From: Hondaea fermentalgiana
Taxonomy: Eukaryota; Sar; Bigyra; Thraustochytrida; Thraustochytriidae
Direction of reading: 5' to 3'
Assembly (NCBI GenBank): GCA_014084085.1
Contig: NPFB01000022.1
Span: forward strand, 290,130-354,129
Length of the DNA stretch: 64,000 nt
Positions 28,006 to 37,609 of this stretch are shown here, one piece after another. The notes under the pieces were generated by a model. That model did not search any database. It was not told the DNA's origin and worked only from the letters and a program-made list of their open reading frames with translations. The translations under genes and the position numbers were made by a program. Positions within the stretch are counted from its first letter, which is position 1, and the number at the start of each line of letters is the position of its first letter.

Positions 28006-30108
28006 ATGGCGGGTCGCGGCGTGCGGTTCGTGGCGAGCTCGGGCGACGACAAGGGCGACAACGCTGCGCGTGCTGCTGAGGAGCAGCTTCGCGAGGCGGC
28101 GCGAGAAGAGCTTGCGTACAAGGCGCGAAAGCGGGAGCGAGAGCTGCGGAAACAAAACCTTTTGCGTGAACTCGCAGAGCAAGAGCTTGCGACAAAGACC
28201 ACACGGTACGCCGTCCCGACTACCGAGGCTACAGAAACAACGACAGCAACAGCGACGGCGCACGTCGACGCCTCCGACCAATACTTTAGCAATGATTTAA
28301 GCTCGCACAAGAGCAAGCGGAAAGAGAAGCGGAAAAAAGACAGGAAGAGAAGACATCATGCAACGAGCAACGACGAGGACGATGGACAGCATAGTGAAGT
28401 GAGCGTGGCAAGCTCCAGATCCCGGAAACATAAACGCGAAAAACGGAGCAAAAAGCATAGCAAACATACCAAACATACCAAACACAGCAAGCATAGCAAG
28501 AAACACAGCAAGAAGCGAAGGAAAAAGTCCAAGTCGAGCTCGAGTCGGCGCGAACGTTCGCCCTCGTCTGCATCGTCGACCTCTTCGGCATCATCTCATT
28601 CGAGGGCAGCATTCGAACCAGATGAACAGAAACGAGCTTCCATCACGCCCAGTACTGGCGCCACGCTCGCCGATGCACGTCGTGCCGCTGGTCTCGACTG
28701 GTTCGCGCCCGCTTCGGCAACCCCAGCAGCAGCCCCTATTGAAGCTGGAGAGCCGCAAAAGCGAGATGAAGCACTAGAAGGACAGCATGTTGCAACGAAG
28801 CCAATACAAGAACCATCAAAGTCAGTCGTTCCAGGAAATCCAAATAAGCTCGCAGCCAAGGCGATGCGCGCCAAGCTCAAGGGCGACATGGCGCTGCATG
28901 ACAAGATCCAGCGAGAGATTGCAGCCTTGCAAAGTAGCGCACCGGCGGCCTTGCCCAAGACTGCCCCCCGCGCTGAGATGCATCCCGAAGCTGAGAAAGT
29001 CTTGGCCCCAGTGGGTCCTGACGGCAGGTATCTTCGTTCGATCTCGCAGGTTCCCGAGGATGGTCAGCGTGGAAGCAGCGCAGACACCCGGAAGCGTAAA
29101 CGTGGGCTACTCAGGGATCACGAACTCGCCGCGCACGAAGAAAACATGTCCGTGTCCGAAATGCTTTTGCGTGAAAAGGAAGAGGTTGACATGGATCGCG
29201 CATTTGCGGAAAATGTCCTGAAGCGCAACAGGCATGACAAGCTGAAATACCTTGATGGCAGTCACGGCATGGGCGCAGCTGGCGCAGACGATGTCCTCGA
29301 ATCCGCGGGAGAGGCAAAACAGCTTGCCATGTACCAATCACGGCGGTCGCGCATGACGGAAGCGCGTGGTGCCGAGGCAGACCGGCAAAGTGCAATCAAC
29401 GCACATCGACAGGCTGATCGCGCAGAGCGCTCGTGTCCACTCTCTTTCCAGTCGCCGCACTTTAAGCGCCACCTCGTTGCTGTGGTTGGAGACTATGCGC
29501 ACCTAATGCTGCCAGTGCACCCAATTGCTCCGGGACATGTGCGCATTGTGCCGCTCGAGGCGGTGCCTGCCATGACTGGCGCCTCTGAGGGTCTTCGCGC
29601 CGAGGTTTCCAAGTTCAAGGCCTTGCTGGAGCGCATATACGGGGCATCCCAAGATGGAGAAAACCAAAGCCTCGTGTACATGGAGACCGTTCTTCGGGCG
29701 GACCGCGTTGGATGGCACACGTGCATCGAATGTGTTCCTGTCGACGAAGCGGAGGCCGAGATGGTTCCGATCTTTTTCAAAAAGGCGCTCGTGGAGGCGG
29801 GCGACGAGTGGGCGGCGGCCTCGCATAAGGCGATTCCAACGGGTCCGAATCGGCCGCTTGCCCAGGCGATTCCGCCGGATTTTGCGTACTTTCACGTTGC
29901 CTGGGGCGGAGGAGGCTACCCAAGTGGTGGCTACGCGCATCGTATCGAGGACGCGCAACTGTACAAACCAGAGTTCGGCGCCGACATTTTACGTGGTATT
30001 CGGGGCGAGTCTGGTCTTCGTTTCAATCGGCGCCGAGAGTCCGAGGCTGTCGAGCGTCGCCGCGTTGCAGACTTCAAGGCGAAGTGGGATACTGTCACCT
30101 CGAGCTAG
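28006..30108 (+). CDS. CWF19L2: CWF19-like protein 2 (spliceosome disassembly / debranching factor)
   Basis: A 700-residue protein from the ATG at 28006. An Arg/Lys/Glu-rich N-terminal coil ('GVRFVASSGDD' start) leads into a Lys-His-Ser region of repeated KHTKH/KHSKK units (about residues 145-190). Then come 'ARRAAGLDWFAP', 'NPNKLAAKAMRAKLKGD' and 'VGPDGRYLRS', all typical of the CWF19L2 middle part. The C-terminal half holds the two CwfJ domains: 'CPLSFQSPHFKRHLV', 'LPVHPIAPGHVRIVPL' (HIT-like His), 'LVYMETVL' and 'FFKKALVEAGDEWA', ending at about 'FRRR'-type basic residues. The yeast relative Drn1 helps the debranching enzyme Dbr1 process intron lariats. Retention of this gene in an intron-poor region implies that splicing still operates. 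Confidence 0.9.
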   Translation: MAGRGVRFVASSGDDKGDNAARAAEEQLREAAREELAYKARKRERELRKQNLLRELAEQELATKTTRYAVPTTEATETTTATATAHVDASDQYFSNDLSSHKSKRKEKRKKDRKRRHHATSNDEDDGQHSEVSVASSRSRKHKREKRSKKHSKHTKHTKHSKHSKKHSKKRRKKSKSSSSRRERSPSSASSTSSASSHSRAAFEPDEQKRASITPSTGATLADARRAAGLDWFAPASATPAAAPIEAGEPQKRDEALEGQHVATKPIQEPSKSVVPGNPNKLAAKAMRAKLKGDMALHDKIQREIAALQSSAPAALPKTAPRAEMHPEAEKVLAPVGPDGRYLRSISQVPEDGQRGSSADTRKRKRGLLRDHELAAHEENMSVSEMLLREKEEVDMDRAFAENVLKRNRHDKLKYLDGSHGMGAAGADDVLESAGEAKQLAMYQSRRSRMTEARGAEADRQSAINAHRQADRAERSCPLSFQSPHFKRHLVAVVGDYAHLMLPVHPIAPGHVRIVPLEAVPAMTGASEGLRAEVSKFKALLERIYGASQDGENQSLVYMETVLRADRVGWHTCIECVPVDEAEAEMVPIFFKKALVEAGDEWAAASHKAIPTGPNRPLAQAIPPDFAYFHVAWGGGGYPSGGYAHRIEDAQLYKPEFGADILRGIRGESGLRFNRRRESEAVERRRVADFKAKWDTVTSS

Positions 30109-30875
30109 GCCTCTCTTTAGGTTCGTTTCGGTCTCGAGCTCTGCATTTGTCTTTTTTTTTTTCTTATGAGGGCAAGACAAGCAAGTTTACCTTCTTCATC
30201 GACCTCTTCGGCGTCGACAAGACACCCCTCTCCGTAATCATTATGAACTGTATCCTTGAATGCCATTCTACGTCCCTCATCTCCTCCCCTCCCTCTCGCG
30301 CTTACGTCCCATCGCCCTTTTCCCCCACGCTCTCGCTCGTCTCGTCCCTGCGCGCTCTCGCTCGCGGCGGCCAAGTCGCTCTCATCCCAGCTGGACTGTC
30401 GAGCAAGCCGCGTTACGTCAACCCGCGGGTCAAACATTTCCCCCTTACAAGCTCGAGAACCGCTCGTCAGCTCAAGGACCGCGACATGCACCGGGTCCGG
30501 TGGGCGCAGCGCCGAGGGCCCGGAGCCGCAGGTTTGCATCGCAAAGATAGAGAGCGCGACGCAGAAGCAGAAGCAGATCGCGATCGAGACCGAGCGCGAG
30601 CAGCGGGCGCGGACGGAGGACGAGCAGCGGCGCGGACGCACGCGGAGGCGGAGCGGCGGAGACGGCGACGCGGAGGCCGCGGCGAGAGTCGCGCGAGGCG
30701 CGGCGACGCGAGGCGCGGCGGCGCGGATCCAGGCTGGCATCGCGGCACCAGGCGCGCGAGCGAGCGAGCTAGCGAAGAAAGGCGTCGATCAATCCATCTA
30801 TCTATCGAACGTGCGAGCGAGCGAGCGAGCGAGCGAGCCGGCGAGCGCGCGCGAGACGGCAGCGAGGCAGGGAAG
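30109..30875. other. Intergenic region and leader of the Tudor-SN gene
   Basis: The right half is purine-rich, GC-rich low-complexity DNA with GCGAGCGA units at 30811-30845. A frame in register with Tudor-SN stays open through all of it, with in-frame ATGs at 30243 and 30486. The translation is Arg/Glu/Ala-rich and resembles nothing, so I treat it as leader. Confidence 0.55.
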
Positions 30876-33719
30876 ATGGCGACCGGGTTCGCGACGGTGA
30901 AGGAGGTGCTCTCGGGCGACACGCTGGTGCTGGTGGGCCAGCCTAAAAATGGCCCGCCGCCCGAGCTGCGGCTGACGCTGTCTTCGCTGCAGGCGCCGCG
31001 GCTGGCGCAAAAGGACAAGGGCGAGGACGAGCCGTTCGCGTGGCAGGCCCGCGAGTTCCTGCGACGGGCGTGCGTGGGCAAGCTTGTCACCTTCCAGGTG
31101 GAGTACTCGGTGGCGAGCATTAACCGTCAGTTTGGCGCGGTGCGGCTCCAGAACGATACCAAGGACAACCTGTGCGTGGTCGTCGCGCGCGCCGGTTGGG
31201 CGCGCGTGAAGCACGAGGCGCCTGGGTCGAACGAGCGCAGCGCAGACTACGACGAAATGGTGCAGGCGAGCGAGGCCGCGGAAAAGGCCGGTCTTGGCAT
31301 CTTCAACACGGATCCGGCCGCTGTCCAGGAGGCGGTGCGCGATGTCAAGTTCGAGCCGTCGAACCCAGAAGTGCTCCTGCGCGAGGTCAAGGGAAAACCG
31401 CAGCGTGCCATTGTCGAGTACGTGCGCGACGGTGCAGCCTTCAAGGTGTTTCTTGTGGATCACATGGTGTACCTGAATTTGAATCTCGCCGGCGTGCAGT
31501 GCCCGCGGTTGAACGGGGCGTTGAGCTCTGGCGATAGCAATGGCAGCAAGGAGGCGCCGCAGCCGTTTGCACCAGAGGCAAAGTACTTTACCGAGGTCCG
31601 ACTCTTGAACCGTGACGTACACGTAATGCTGAACGGCATGGACGACCGGCTCAAGACGTTTTATGGCACCATCGAGCATCCGGCGGGCGACATTAGCGTC
31701 GAGCTGCTGCGAAACGGACTTGCGCGCACAATGGACTGGAGCATGCAATTCACCACCATCCAGCACGCGACGACGCTGCGTGCGGCGGCGCGCGATGCCA
31801 AGAATGCGCGGCTGCGCATTTGGAAGGACTACGTGGCTCCCAAGGTCTCTGGGCAAAAGTCGTACGAAGGCGTAGTGTCAGAAATTGTGAGCGGCGACAC
31901 GATCTTTGTGCGCATTGGGTCGGCCGTAGACCTTGCTGATGCGCCGTGGAAGTGCACGGAGGAGCGCGTGACGCTCTCGTCGATTCGGGCCCCGCGCCTC
32001 GGCGCGCGAGGACGCCCGGAGCCGGGCGAGCCGCTTTCCACCGAGGCCCGCGAGCTCTTGCGCACCAAGGCGCTTGGGAAGCGCTGTAACGTGATGATCG
32101 AGTACGAGCGTGCCCCTGCAGAGGGCGCGGTGGGCATGGCGGCCATGCCCCGCAAGTTCGGCTCCGTGCTCGTGCAGACGCGCAAGGGCCGCAAGAACGT
32201 TGCTCTTATGGTCGTTGAAGAGGGTTTGGCCGAGGTTCTCCGTCATCGCGCCGACGACGAGCGCTCGCAGTACTACGATGAGCTGGCCATTGCGCAGGAC
32301 GAGGCAAAGAACGCGAAGCGTGGTTTGTTTTCGCCGACGGCGAGCAAGGATGCGGACACGGGTAGGCCTCAGGACTTGACGTCGAACAAGGAGCTCGCCC
32401 GCGCACACCTTACGACGCTGCAGTCGCGCGGCTCGCCGGGTCTGGAGGCCGGCTCGCACCGCGCTGTGGTAGACTACGTGCTGAGCGGATCGCGTCTTCG
32501 AGTCGTGATTCCGCAGATGAACTGCATTCTGAACTTTGCGCTCGGCGGTGTAGTGACGCCGCAACGTGCTCGCCCCGCGATGCACGGGCGTCCGGCAACG
32601 TCGGCAGAGCCATGGTCGAACGAGGCGTACGTGTTTGCGCGTTCGCTGTTGCTGCAGCGCGAGGTCGTCGTGGAGATTGAGTCGATGGACAAGGCCGGCA
32701 CGGCGATTGGCCAGTGCTGGGTCAAGCGCGGCCAGGACAAGGTCAACGCCTCTGTGCTCATGGTACAAATGGGTCTGGCGAGCGTCCACGAGTACTCTGC
32801 ACGCTACACGTCTGTGGGCGAGGAGCTCAAGCGCGAGATGGCCACGGCTCAGGCCAAGCGTCTGCGCATGTGGGAAAAGTATGTCCCCGAGGCGGCCGAG
32901 GCGGCCACGGGCGGTCCCATGGCGGCTTGGGGGTCCGGGAACGGCGCCGCCACAGAGAACCGTCCTCTCGAAAAGGTTGTGGCTTCGGTCTCGGAGATTG
33001 CCAACGGGCACACGTTCTTCATTCAGACGCAATCGGCTGCCGCACAGAGCAAGATGGAGGCTGTCACGAAGGAAATGCAAGCGCTTGCGAGCCAGCATGG
33101 TACCACGCCTGGCGGCGAGGGTCTGATGGAGCCGAGACGGAACCAAATGTGTGTGGCGCTCTTTGACGATGGTTCGGGCATGGCGTGGTACCGTGCACGG
33201 ATCTTGTCTGTGATTCGCGAGAGTGGCAACAAGTCGGCGCCTCGTCTTCACATTCGTTATGTGGACTTTGGCAACGAGGGAACCGTGGAGATGTCGCACG
33301 TGCGCCCGATGCCCAACACGGCGGTGTGCGCCTCGCCTGCATTAGCGCGCGAGTGTGTGCTGGCTTTTACGAAGACGCCTGCTCTGGATCGCGAGTATGG
33401 TCGCGAGGCAGCCATGCTTCTCAGTGACCTTGTCTTTGGCAAGTCAGTGACCGCCAAGCTCCATCCGAGCAAGAACGAAGAGGGCTACCAGCTGGTTTCC
33501 TTGTACCTCAAGGAGGAGGACAAGGCCGAAGACGAGCAGCTCTGCGTCGCAGAGGTTATTTTGCGCGAGGGTCTCGGCTATTGCGACAAGCGGACCACGC
33601 GCTTTGCGCGGACCAAAGAGGAGACTGATCTCATCAAACTCCTCGAAGATACGGAGCAGCGCGCGCACCGCAACCACATTAACCTCTGGCGCTATGGCGA
33701 TCCTCGTGAGGAGGACTAA
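30876..33719 (+). CDS. SND1: Tudor staphylococcal-nuclease protein (Tudor-SN, p100)
   Basis: A 947-residue protein from the ATG at 30876 (context GGGAAGATGG). Four staphylococcal-nuclease-like domains are visible at about 5-145 ('ATVKEVLSGDTLVLVG'), 176-317 ('RAIVEYVRDGAAFKVFLVDH'), 329-489 ('YEGVVSEIVSGDTIFVRIG') and 527-669 ('HRAVVDYVLSGSRLRVVIP'). A Tudor domain follows at about 757-813 ('ALFDDGSGMAWYRARI', 'IRYVDFGNEGTVEM'), then a C-terminal partial SN fold. This is the full normal architecture and length. Tudor-SN acts in mRNA stability and splicing, stress granules and cleavage of edited RNA; the Tudor aromatic cage (Y/F residues in 'WYRAR' and 'YVDFGN') would bind methylarginine. It follows CWF19L2 in tandem. 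Confidence 0.96.
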   Translation: MATGFATVKEVLSGDTLVLVGQPKNGPPPELRLTLSSLQAPRLAQKDKGEDEPFAWQAREFLRRACVGKLVTFQVEYSVASINRQFGAVRLQNDTKDNLCVVVARAGWARVKHEAPGSNERSADYDEMVQASEAAEKAGLGIFNTDPAAVQEAVRDVKFEPSNPEVLLREVKGKPQRAIVEYVRDGAAFKVFLVDHMVYLNLNLAGVQCPRLNGALSSGDSNGSKEAPQPFAPEAKYFTEVRLLNRDVHVMLNGMDDRLKTFYGTIEHPAGDISVELLRNGLARTMDWSMQFTTIQHATTLRAAARDAKNARLRIWKDYVAPKVSGQKSYEGVVSEIVSGDTIFVRIGSAVDLADAPWKCTEERVTLSSIRAPRLGARGRPEPGEPLSTEARELLRTKALGKRCNVMIEYERAPAEGAVGMAAMPRKFGSVLVQTRKGRKNVALMVVEEGLAEVLRHRADDERSQYYDELAIAQDEAKNAKRGLFSPTASKDADTGRPQDLTSNKELARAHLTTLQSRGSPGLEAGSHRAVVDYVLSGSRLRVVIPQMNCILNFALGGVVTPQRARPAMHGRPATSAEPWSNEAYVFARSLLLQREVVVEIESMDKAGTAIGQCWVKRGQDKVNASVLMVQMGLASVHEYSARYTSVGEELKREMATAQAKRLRMWEKYVPEAAEAATGGPMAAWGSGNGAATENRPLEKVVASVSEIANGHTFFIQTQSAAAQSKMEAVTKEMQALASQHGTTPGGEGLMEPRRNQMCVALFDDGSGMAWYRARILSVIRESGNKSAPRLHIRYVDFGNEGTVEMSHVRPMPNTAVCASPALARECVLAFTKTPALDREYGREAAMLLSDLVFGKSVTAKLHPSKNEEGYQLVSLYLKEEDKAEDEQLCVAEVILREGLGYCDKRTTRFARTKEETDLIKLLEDTEQRAHRNHINLWRYGDPREED

Positions 33720-34357
33720 GCAGTCGGGAGGTCATATGTGAAGAAGGCGCAGCACTTAGGCAGAGACAAAGAACAGAGAGACGGACAATCCATTTCCAGA
33801 AGAAGGACAAGGTTATTTCATTTTTTTTCTTCATTGCATTCCATTCATACTTGAACAGAAACTCGTCACGTCGGAGGACGTAGAAAAGCTCGCAAAGAAA
33901 AATTTAACAAGCAAGCACTGGGAAGTGAGTGGGGGTTGAGGATACGACGTTACAAGTAGGAAATTTGCCACACCACGTGTAGCTGCTGCTATTTCGCCAG
34001 CTTCGCTCTTCCCCGATCTCTTCGATGACAGCAGCGTCCGTTCAAAACAAAATTGTGAGTCGATAGATGTTAGAATCTAAGCCTAGGACTTCACGGAGCG
34101 CAGTCGCCGACATCACACTTGAAGCCTGCCTGCTTGAACAAAATGCGGTCATTCGATCCTGCACAAACGCACACGCATCTCCTTTTTCATTGTAAAAAGG
34201 AGAAAATGAAAAGAGGAATATGCAAGCTCCGTCGCCGCGCACAGTCTCGCGCAGTGGAGGCGGCCGGTCGAAGCGTATACCTGTGACCGCTTTAGTCACA
34301 TGACTCGGACGATACACGCTGGCGATAAAGGCGTATGGCAAATTCAAAAAAACGCGC
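33720..34357. other. Intergenic region between convergent genes
   Basis: AT-rich 3' flanks with T runs near 33818-33830. Nothing else is identified. Confidence 0.55.
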
Positions 34358-35050
34358 TCACACGTTCTCACCATCTGAGTGACTGCTGTCGTCGTCGAGA
34401 GTCTCGTCTCGCGCTGGGCCACTCTCAAGTTTATTCTCGTTGCGTAGAAAGAGGACGTCAAAGAGAATGGGCCAGTCCGGCCTAAAGGTGTTGTGCAGCT
34501 CAAAATACATCCAGATGACGAGAACGAAGTTGACAAATGTGAGCACGATGAAGGGAATGCGGACCGCAAGTAGCAGCGTATAGGTGTCCTCTAACAAGAA
34601 CTGAATGTCTCCCACAATGAGAAAGCCCTCCACGTAAAAGGCGAGAATAAGCGAGTTACGCGTGACGTCGAGCTCGCGCCGCGCCACACCAACGAGCGTC
34701 TGGTAGCCCAAAAGCGCTGAGATTGTCGTGAGCGCAAAAAAGTCCAGACGAAAGGGGATCTTCGGCATAACTTTGGCCACCATGAGGATCTCGATGACGA
34801 CCTCGGACAGAAACATGATGAGCGCGTTCCAGCCGATGAGACTCGCGGCGCGAACGACCTTCTTGCTCGTGATTTTCACATGGTGCTTGTGCGCAAAGGG
34901 AAAACCGGACCACTCCGACAAGCGTCTGAGCTGCGGCGGCCTCGGGAAATACGTCTCTTGGCCGAAGAAGGGCTTGTCGCTGGCCTGCGTCTGCCTTCCC
35001 CGCGCGGGGCCGTCCTCCGCCGCTCCCACCGCCGCCACCTCCGAGCCCAT
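34358..35050 (-). CDS. Uncharacterised four-span membrane protein (230 residues)
   Basis: I do not recognise this family. It starts at the ATG complementary to 35048-35050. A soluble N-terminus of about 60 residues ends in a basic patch ('HKHHVKITSKKVVR'). About four hydrophobic segments follow, roughly at 70-92, 99-120, 130-152 and 158-184 (the last around 'RIPFIVLTFVNFVLVIWMYF'). The C-terminal tail is acidic and Ser-rich ('DETLDDDSSHSDGENV') and looks like a phosphorylation-prone cytosolic tail. The base composition and clean hydrophobic pattern support a real gene. Function is unknown. Confidence 0.6.
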   Translation of the reverse strand: MGSEVAAVGAAEDGPARGRQTQASDKPFFGQETYFPRPPQLRRLSEWSGFPFAHKHHVKITSKKVVRAASLIGWNALIMFLSEVVIEILMVAKVMPKIPFRLDFFALTTISALLGYQTLVGVARRELDVTRNSLILAFYVEGFLIVGDIQFLLEDTYTLLLAVRIPFIVLTFVNFVLVIWMYFELHNTFRPDWPILFDVLFLRNENKLESGPARDETLDDDSSHSDGENV

Positions 35051-36027
35051 GTTTCCTTTTCCCCCACGCGCAAGGCCTCGGCCGCGACACGAGCAATAGC
35101 GACGCGCCTCGTCCCTCTTGCCGCAGCAGGCCGATCGGAGTCTGTGCGTGTCTGCCTACATGGCGCTAGTACTACACGTGTGCGTGCACCGTCTCAAGTT
35201 CACCGGCGCGTGCAGCCTCGGATGGAACGAGAGAACGGCGGAAAAGAGAACGGTCTTCCCCGGCTTGCGAAAAGAACACGGCGGCTGCGAAGCGGAACAG
35301 AAAGAACAGCATTCCCCGCGTGCCCCTTTTGTTCTGTTCTATATACCGATATTTTTCTATTGAGGAACGCGAGAGGCACGCGGCCCGAGCGCCCACAGTG
35401 CCACTGCGCGTAGAGCGCCCCGGGCTCCACTGGGAAAGTGCGGGGCCAAATGAATGGCTGCGATCGCATCTCCCGCGTACAGCGCAAGGGGACTCGAGGT
35501 CCTCCCGCACGGGGATGCGCCGACACTGCAACTTCGCCCACTGCGACAGATGTACCTCCACCTCGTCCTCTGCAGAACCCGGCCGCTTCTCATCTATTTC
35601 CCCGCAGCTTGTCTCGGCCGTGGTTCTTCGACACAACAAGTCGCCAGTCTTGCGTAGAGGACACGCGGGGGGCTGCGGGTGACGGTTGGCGGCGAGTGGC
35701 CGCGCCTTCGCAAGTGGAGTATAGGCGGCGGCGAAAGGGCCTTTGCAAGTGGAGTATCGGGCCTTCGCAAGTGGCGCGTCGGGGGCCGAAGCGGGTGTCC
35801 GGGGTCGTAGTGAAAGACGTAGCGCGCGGCTAGGCCTCGGCCGCTCGATTCGCGCGGTGCGGCGGCGCCACGCAGGCAGCCCGGGCTTGGCAACCAGTTT
35901 CGCATCGAAGGCCTTTCTACCCGCACACTCGCCGCACCCGGCCCGCCGTAGACCAGCGCCGTCGCGAGCCCTTCCTCGGCTTTCCTCTCCCTTCCGCGCG
36001 CTCGTCCCGCCGCAGGCTCACAGCAGA
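35051..36027. other. Divergent spacer and TCTP promoter/leader
   Basis: This spacer lies between the membrane-protein gene (-) and TCTP (+). Near-copies of 'gcaagtggagtat' recur at 35709-35722, 35745-35758 and in shortened form at 35766-35780. The last 200 bases are a C/T/G-rich leader. No other gene is seen. Confidence 0.5.
35706..35783. repeat. Short direct repeats upstream of TCTP
   Basis: The unit 'ttcgcaagtggagtat' or close variants appears three times within about 80 bases, roughly 250-320 bases upstream of the TCTP start. These could be a promoter element or a degenerate minisatellite. Confidence 0.7.
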
Positions 36028-36558
36028 ATGATCGTCTACACGGACATCGCCTCGGGCGACCAGGTCCTCAGCGACAGCTACGTCCAGGAGCCGCTCAAGT
36101 TCAACGGTGCCGAGCTCGAGGGCCTCACCGTTGTGCAGAGTAAGATGATCAACAAGGATGTCGGCGACATCGACATTGGCGCCAACGCTTCTGCTGAGGA
36201 GGCCGATGCCGGCACCGACGACGCCGCCCAGATGGTCAACCAGCTCGTCGACAAGGAGACTGGCTTCAGCTACGAGGGCCCCATCGAGCTCAAGAAGGCT
36301 GAGTTCGCCGTCATGTACAAGAAGTTCTGCAAGGACACCAAGGATAAGATTGTGGAGAAGGGCGACAAGCCGGGCCCCTTCATGAAGTCCGCCAAGGCCT
36401 TCCTCGAGCTTCTTAACGCTGAGTTCAAGAACTTTGAGATCTACCAGACCTCTAGCTTCACCAGTCCCGTTGTCGCCTGGTGGGACGACCAGGCCAACGA
36501 GCTTGGCGCCCCCAAGTTTATCTACTTTACCCACGCCATGATCGCGGAGAAGTACTAA
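36028..36558 (+). CDS. TPT1: Translationally controlled tumour protein (TCTP)
   Basis: A 176-residue protein of standard TCTP length from the ATG at 36028. It opens with 'MIVYTDIASGDQVLSDSY'. It carries the TCTP-1-type segment 'DIDIGANASAEEADA' (about residues 47-61), the helical hairpin 'ELKKAEFAVMYKKFCKDTKD', and the TCTP-2-type segment 'EFKNFEIYQTSSFTSPVVAW', ending in 'FIYFTHAMIAEKY'. TCTP is an abundant cytosolic calcium- and tubulin-binding protein with proposed guanine-nucleotide-related roles for Rheb/eEF1A and an anti-apoptotic function. Codons are strongly C/G-ending, as expected for a highly expressed gene. Confidence 0.97.
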   Translation: MIVYTDIASGDQVLSDSYVQEPLKFNGAELEGLTVVQSKMINKDVGDIDIGANASAEEADAGTDDAAQMVNQLVDKETGFSYEGPIELKKAEFAVMYKKFCKDTKDKIVEKGDKPGPFMKSAKAFLELLNAEFKNFEIYQTSSFTSPVVAWWDDQANELGAPKFIYFTHAMIAEKY

Positions 36559-36985
36559 ACTTTACTAATTTGTTCGTCACACACCGAATTTTCTCTTTGA
36601 TTGTCTGAGACTGCCATAATGCAATCAGTTTTTTCCCCCTGCTCTTTTGTTTGTTTGCTTCCTCTCTTCTTACTGTTTATTTTGACCACTTTTCCCGTTC
36701 TCGCCCACCAGAGAGACTCTGTCTGGCGTGAGATTCATCTTCCCTTGGTTTACAGTAGAAACATCATGAGTTGACTGATGGCAATCATTTGGTTGATTGA
36801 TTGATTTTAAAATTGATTGATTGATTGATTGACTGATTGATTGGATTGGATTGGATTGATAAAGTACTATTCATAGAGATATATGTTTTGTGGACGTCGT
36901 GTGAGGCTTTCGTCACGTTGTCAGACCATCATATCATGTCACCAACTTGCCACGTTGTCATTGTTGCAGCCAGTGCATGTATTCC
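36559..36985. other. Intergenic region between convergent genes
   Basis: T-rich 3' flank of TCTP carrying a TTGA tetranucleotide array at about 36790-36862 (separate entry). Confidence 0.6.
36790..36862. repeat. (TTGA)n / (TTGGA)n microsatellite
   Basis: Runs of TTGATTGA are broken by 'ttttaaaa', then change to TTGGA units. The array lies about 230 bases 3' of TCTP. Confidence 0.95.
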
Positions 36986-37609
36986 TTAAAGCTCGCCATC
37001 GTCTTCTTCGTCTTCTTCGTCTTCATCGACGGTTTCAAGCGAGCTGCTGCCGCTGCTGCTGCCGCTGCTGCTGCTGCTGCTGCTGCTGCTCCTGCGGGAG
37101 CTACGCGAGGTGCTCGTCGACGTGCGGTCTCGCGCAGCGCCAGCGGTTCCGTTCGTACCAACAAAGGCCTTGATGCGGGCCAGCACTGTCTCGATGCCCT
37201 CCAAGAGCGCCATCATAACGGGAACTCCCTGGCCCCTGCCTGAGCTTCTGCTCGACGCGGACGACGAGGTGCTCCTGCTCGACGCTGTAGACGCCGAGCT
37301 CGCGCTCGACGCGGTGGATGCCGAGTCTGCTCGACTCTCTCGCGTCGAAGAACGAGACCAGCGCAACATCCTCTGCGCCTCTGTTTTGCGACGCGCCTTG
37401 TCATCAACAGCCACCCTGATGCTTCGCCTGGTCCTGGAGTCGAGGTCTTGTTCCACCGGCTGGAGGGCCGCCGACATGTCCTTTTGCTTGAACGAGGGTC
37501 TGCGCAGCTTCGATTGCAGCGTAGTCACCACGCGCGCTTTGCACGAGCTCGCCATCTTGAGCGTCACCGAAGGGTTTGTCTGCCATTCTTCCTGTGTGCT
37601 GAGCGACAT
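36986..37609 (-). CDS. Ser-rich low-complexity protein (207 residues)
   Basis: I do not recognise this protein. The first in-frame ATG is complementary to 37607-37609. The frame continues upstream for 84 more codons without an ATG. The N-terminal 100 residues are moderately ordered and basic ('MSLSTQEEWQTNPSVTLKM', 'ARVVTTLQSKLRRPSFKQKD'). A Ser/Ala/Thr-rich stretch follows, then a short hydrophobic helix ('GVPVMMALLEGIETVLARIK'), a Ser array encoded by a CTG/CTGC-type repeat on the plus strand, and an acidic tail ('TVDEDEEDEEDDGEL'). The Ser run and acidic tail suggest an intrinsically disordered, possibly phosphorylated protein. It may be a real gene whose repeat is still expanding. Confidence 0.45.
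   Translation of the reverse strand: MSLSTQEEWQTNPSVTLKMASSCKARVVTTLQSKLRRPSFKQKDMSAALQPVEQDLDSRTRRSIRVAVDDKARRKTEAQRMLRWSRSSTRESRADSASTASSASSASTASSRSTSSSASSRSSGRGQGVPVMMALLEGIETVLARIKAFVGTNGTAGAARDRTSTSTSRSSRRSSSSSSSSSGSSSGSSSLETVDEDEEDEEDDGEL

Noticed and set aside
30084..30875. Open frame of 264 codons in register upstream of Tudor-SN
   Set aside because: It begins without an ATG inside the CWF19L2 gene, and its translation is Arg/Glu/Ala low complexity. The ATG at 30876 gives exactly the normal Tudor-SN N-terminus.
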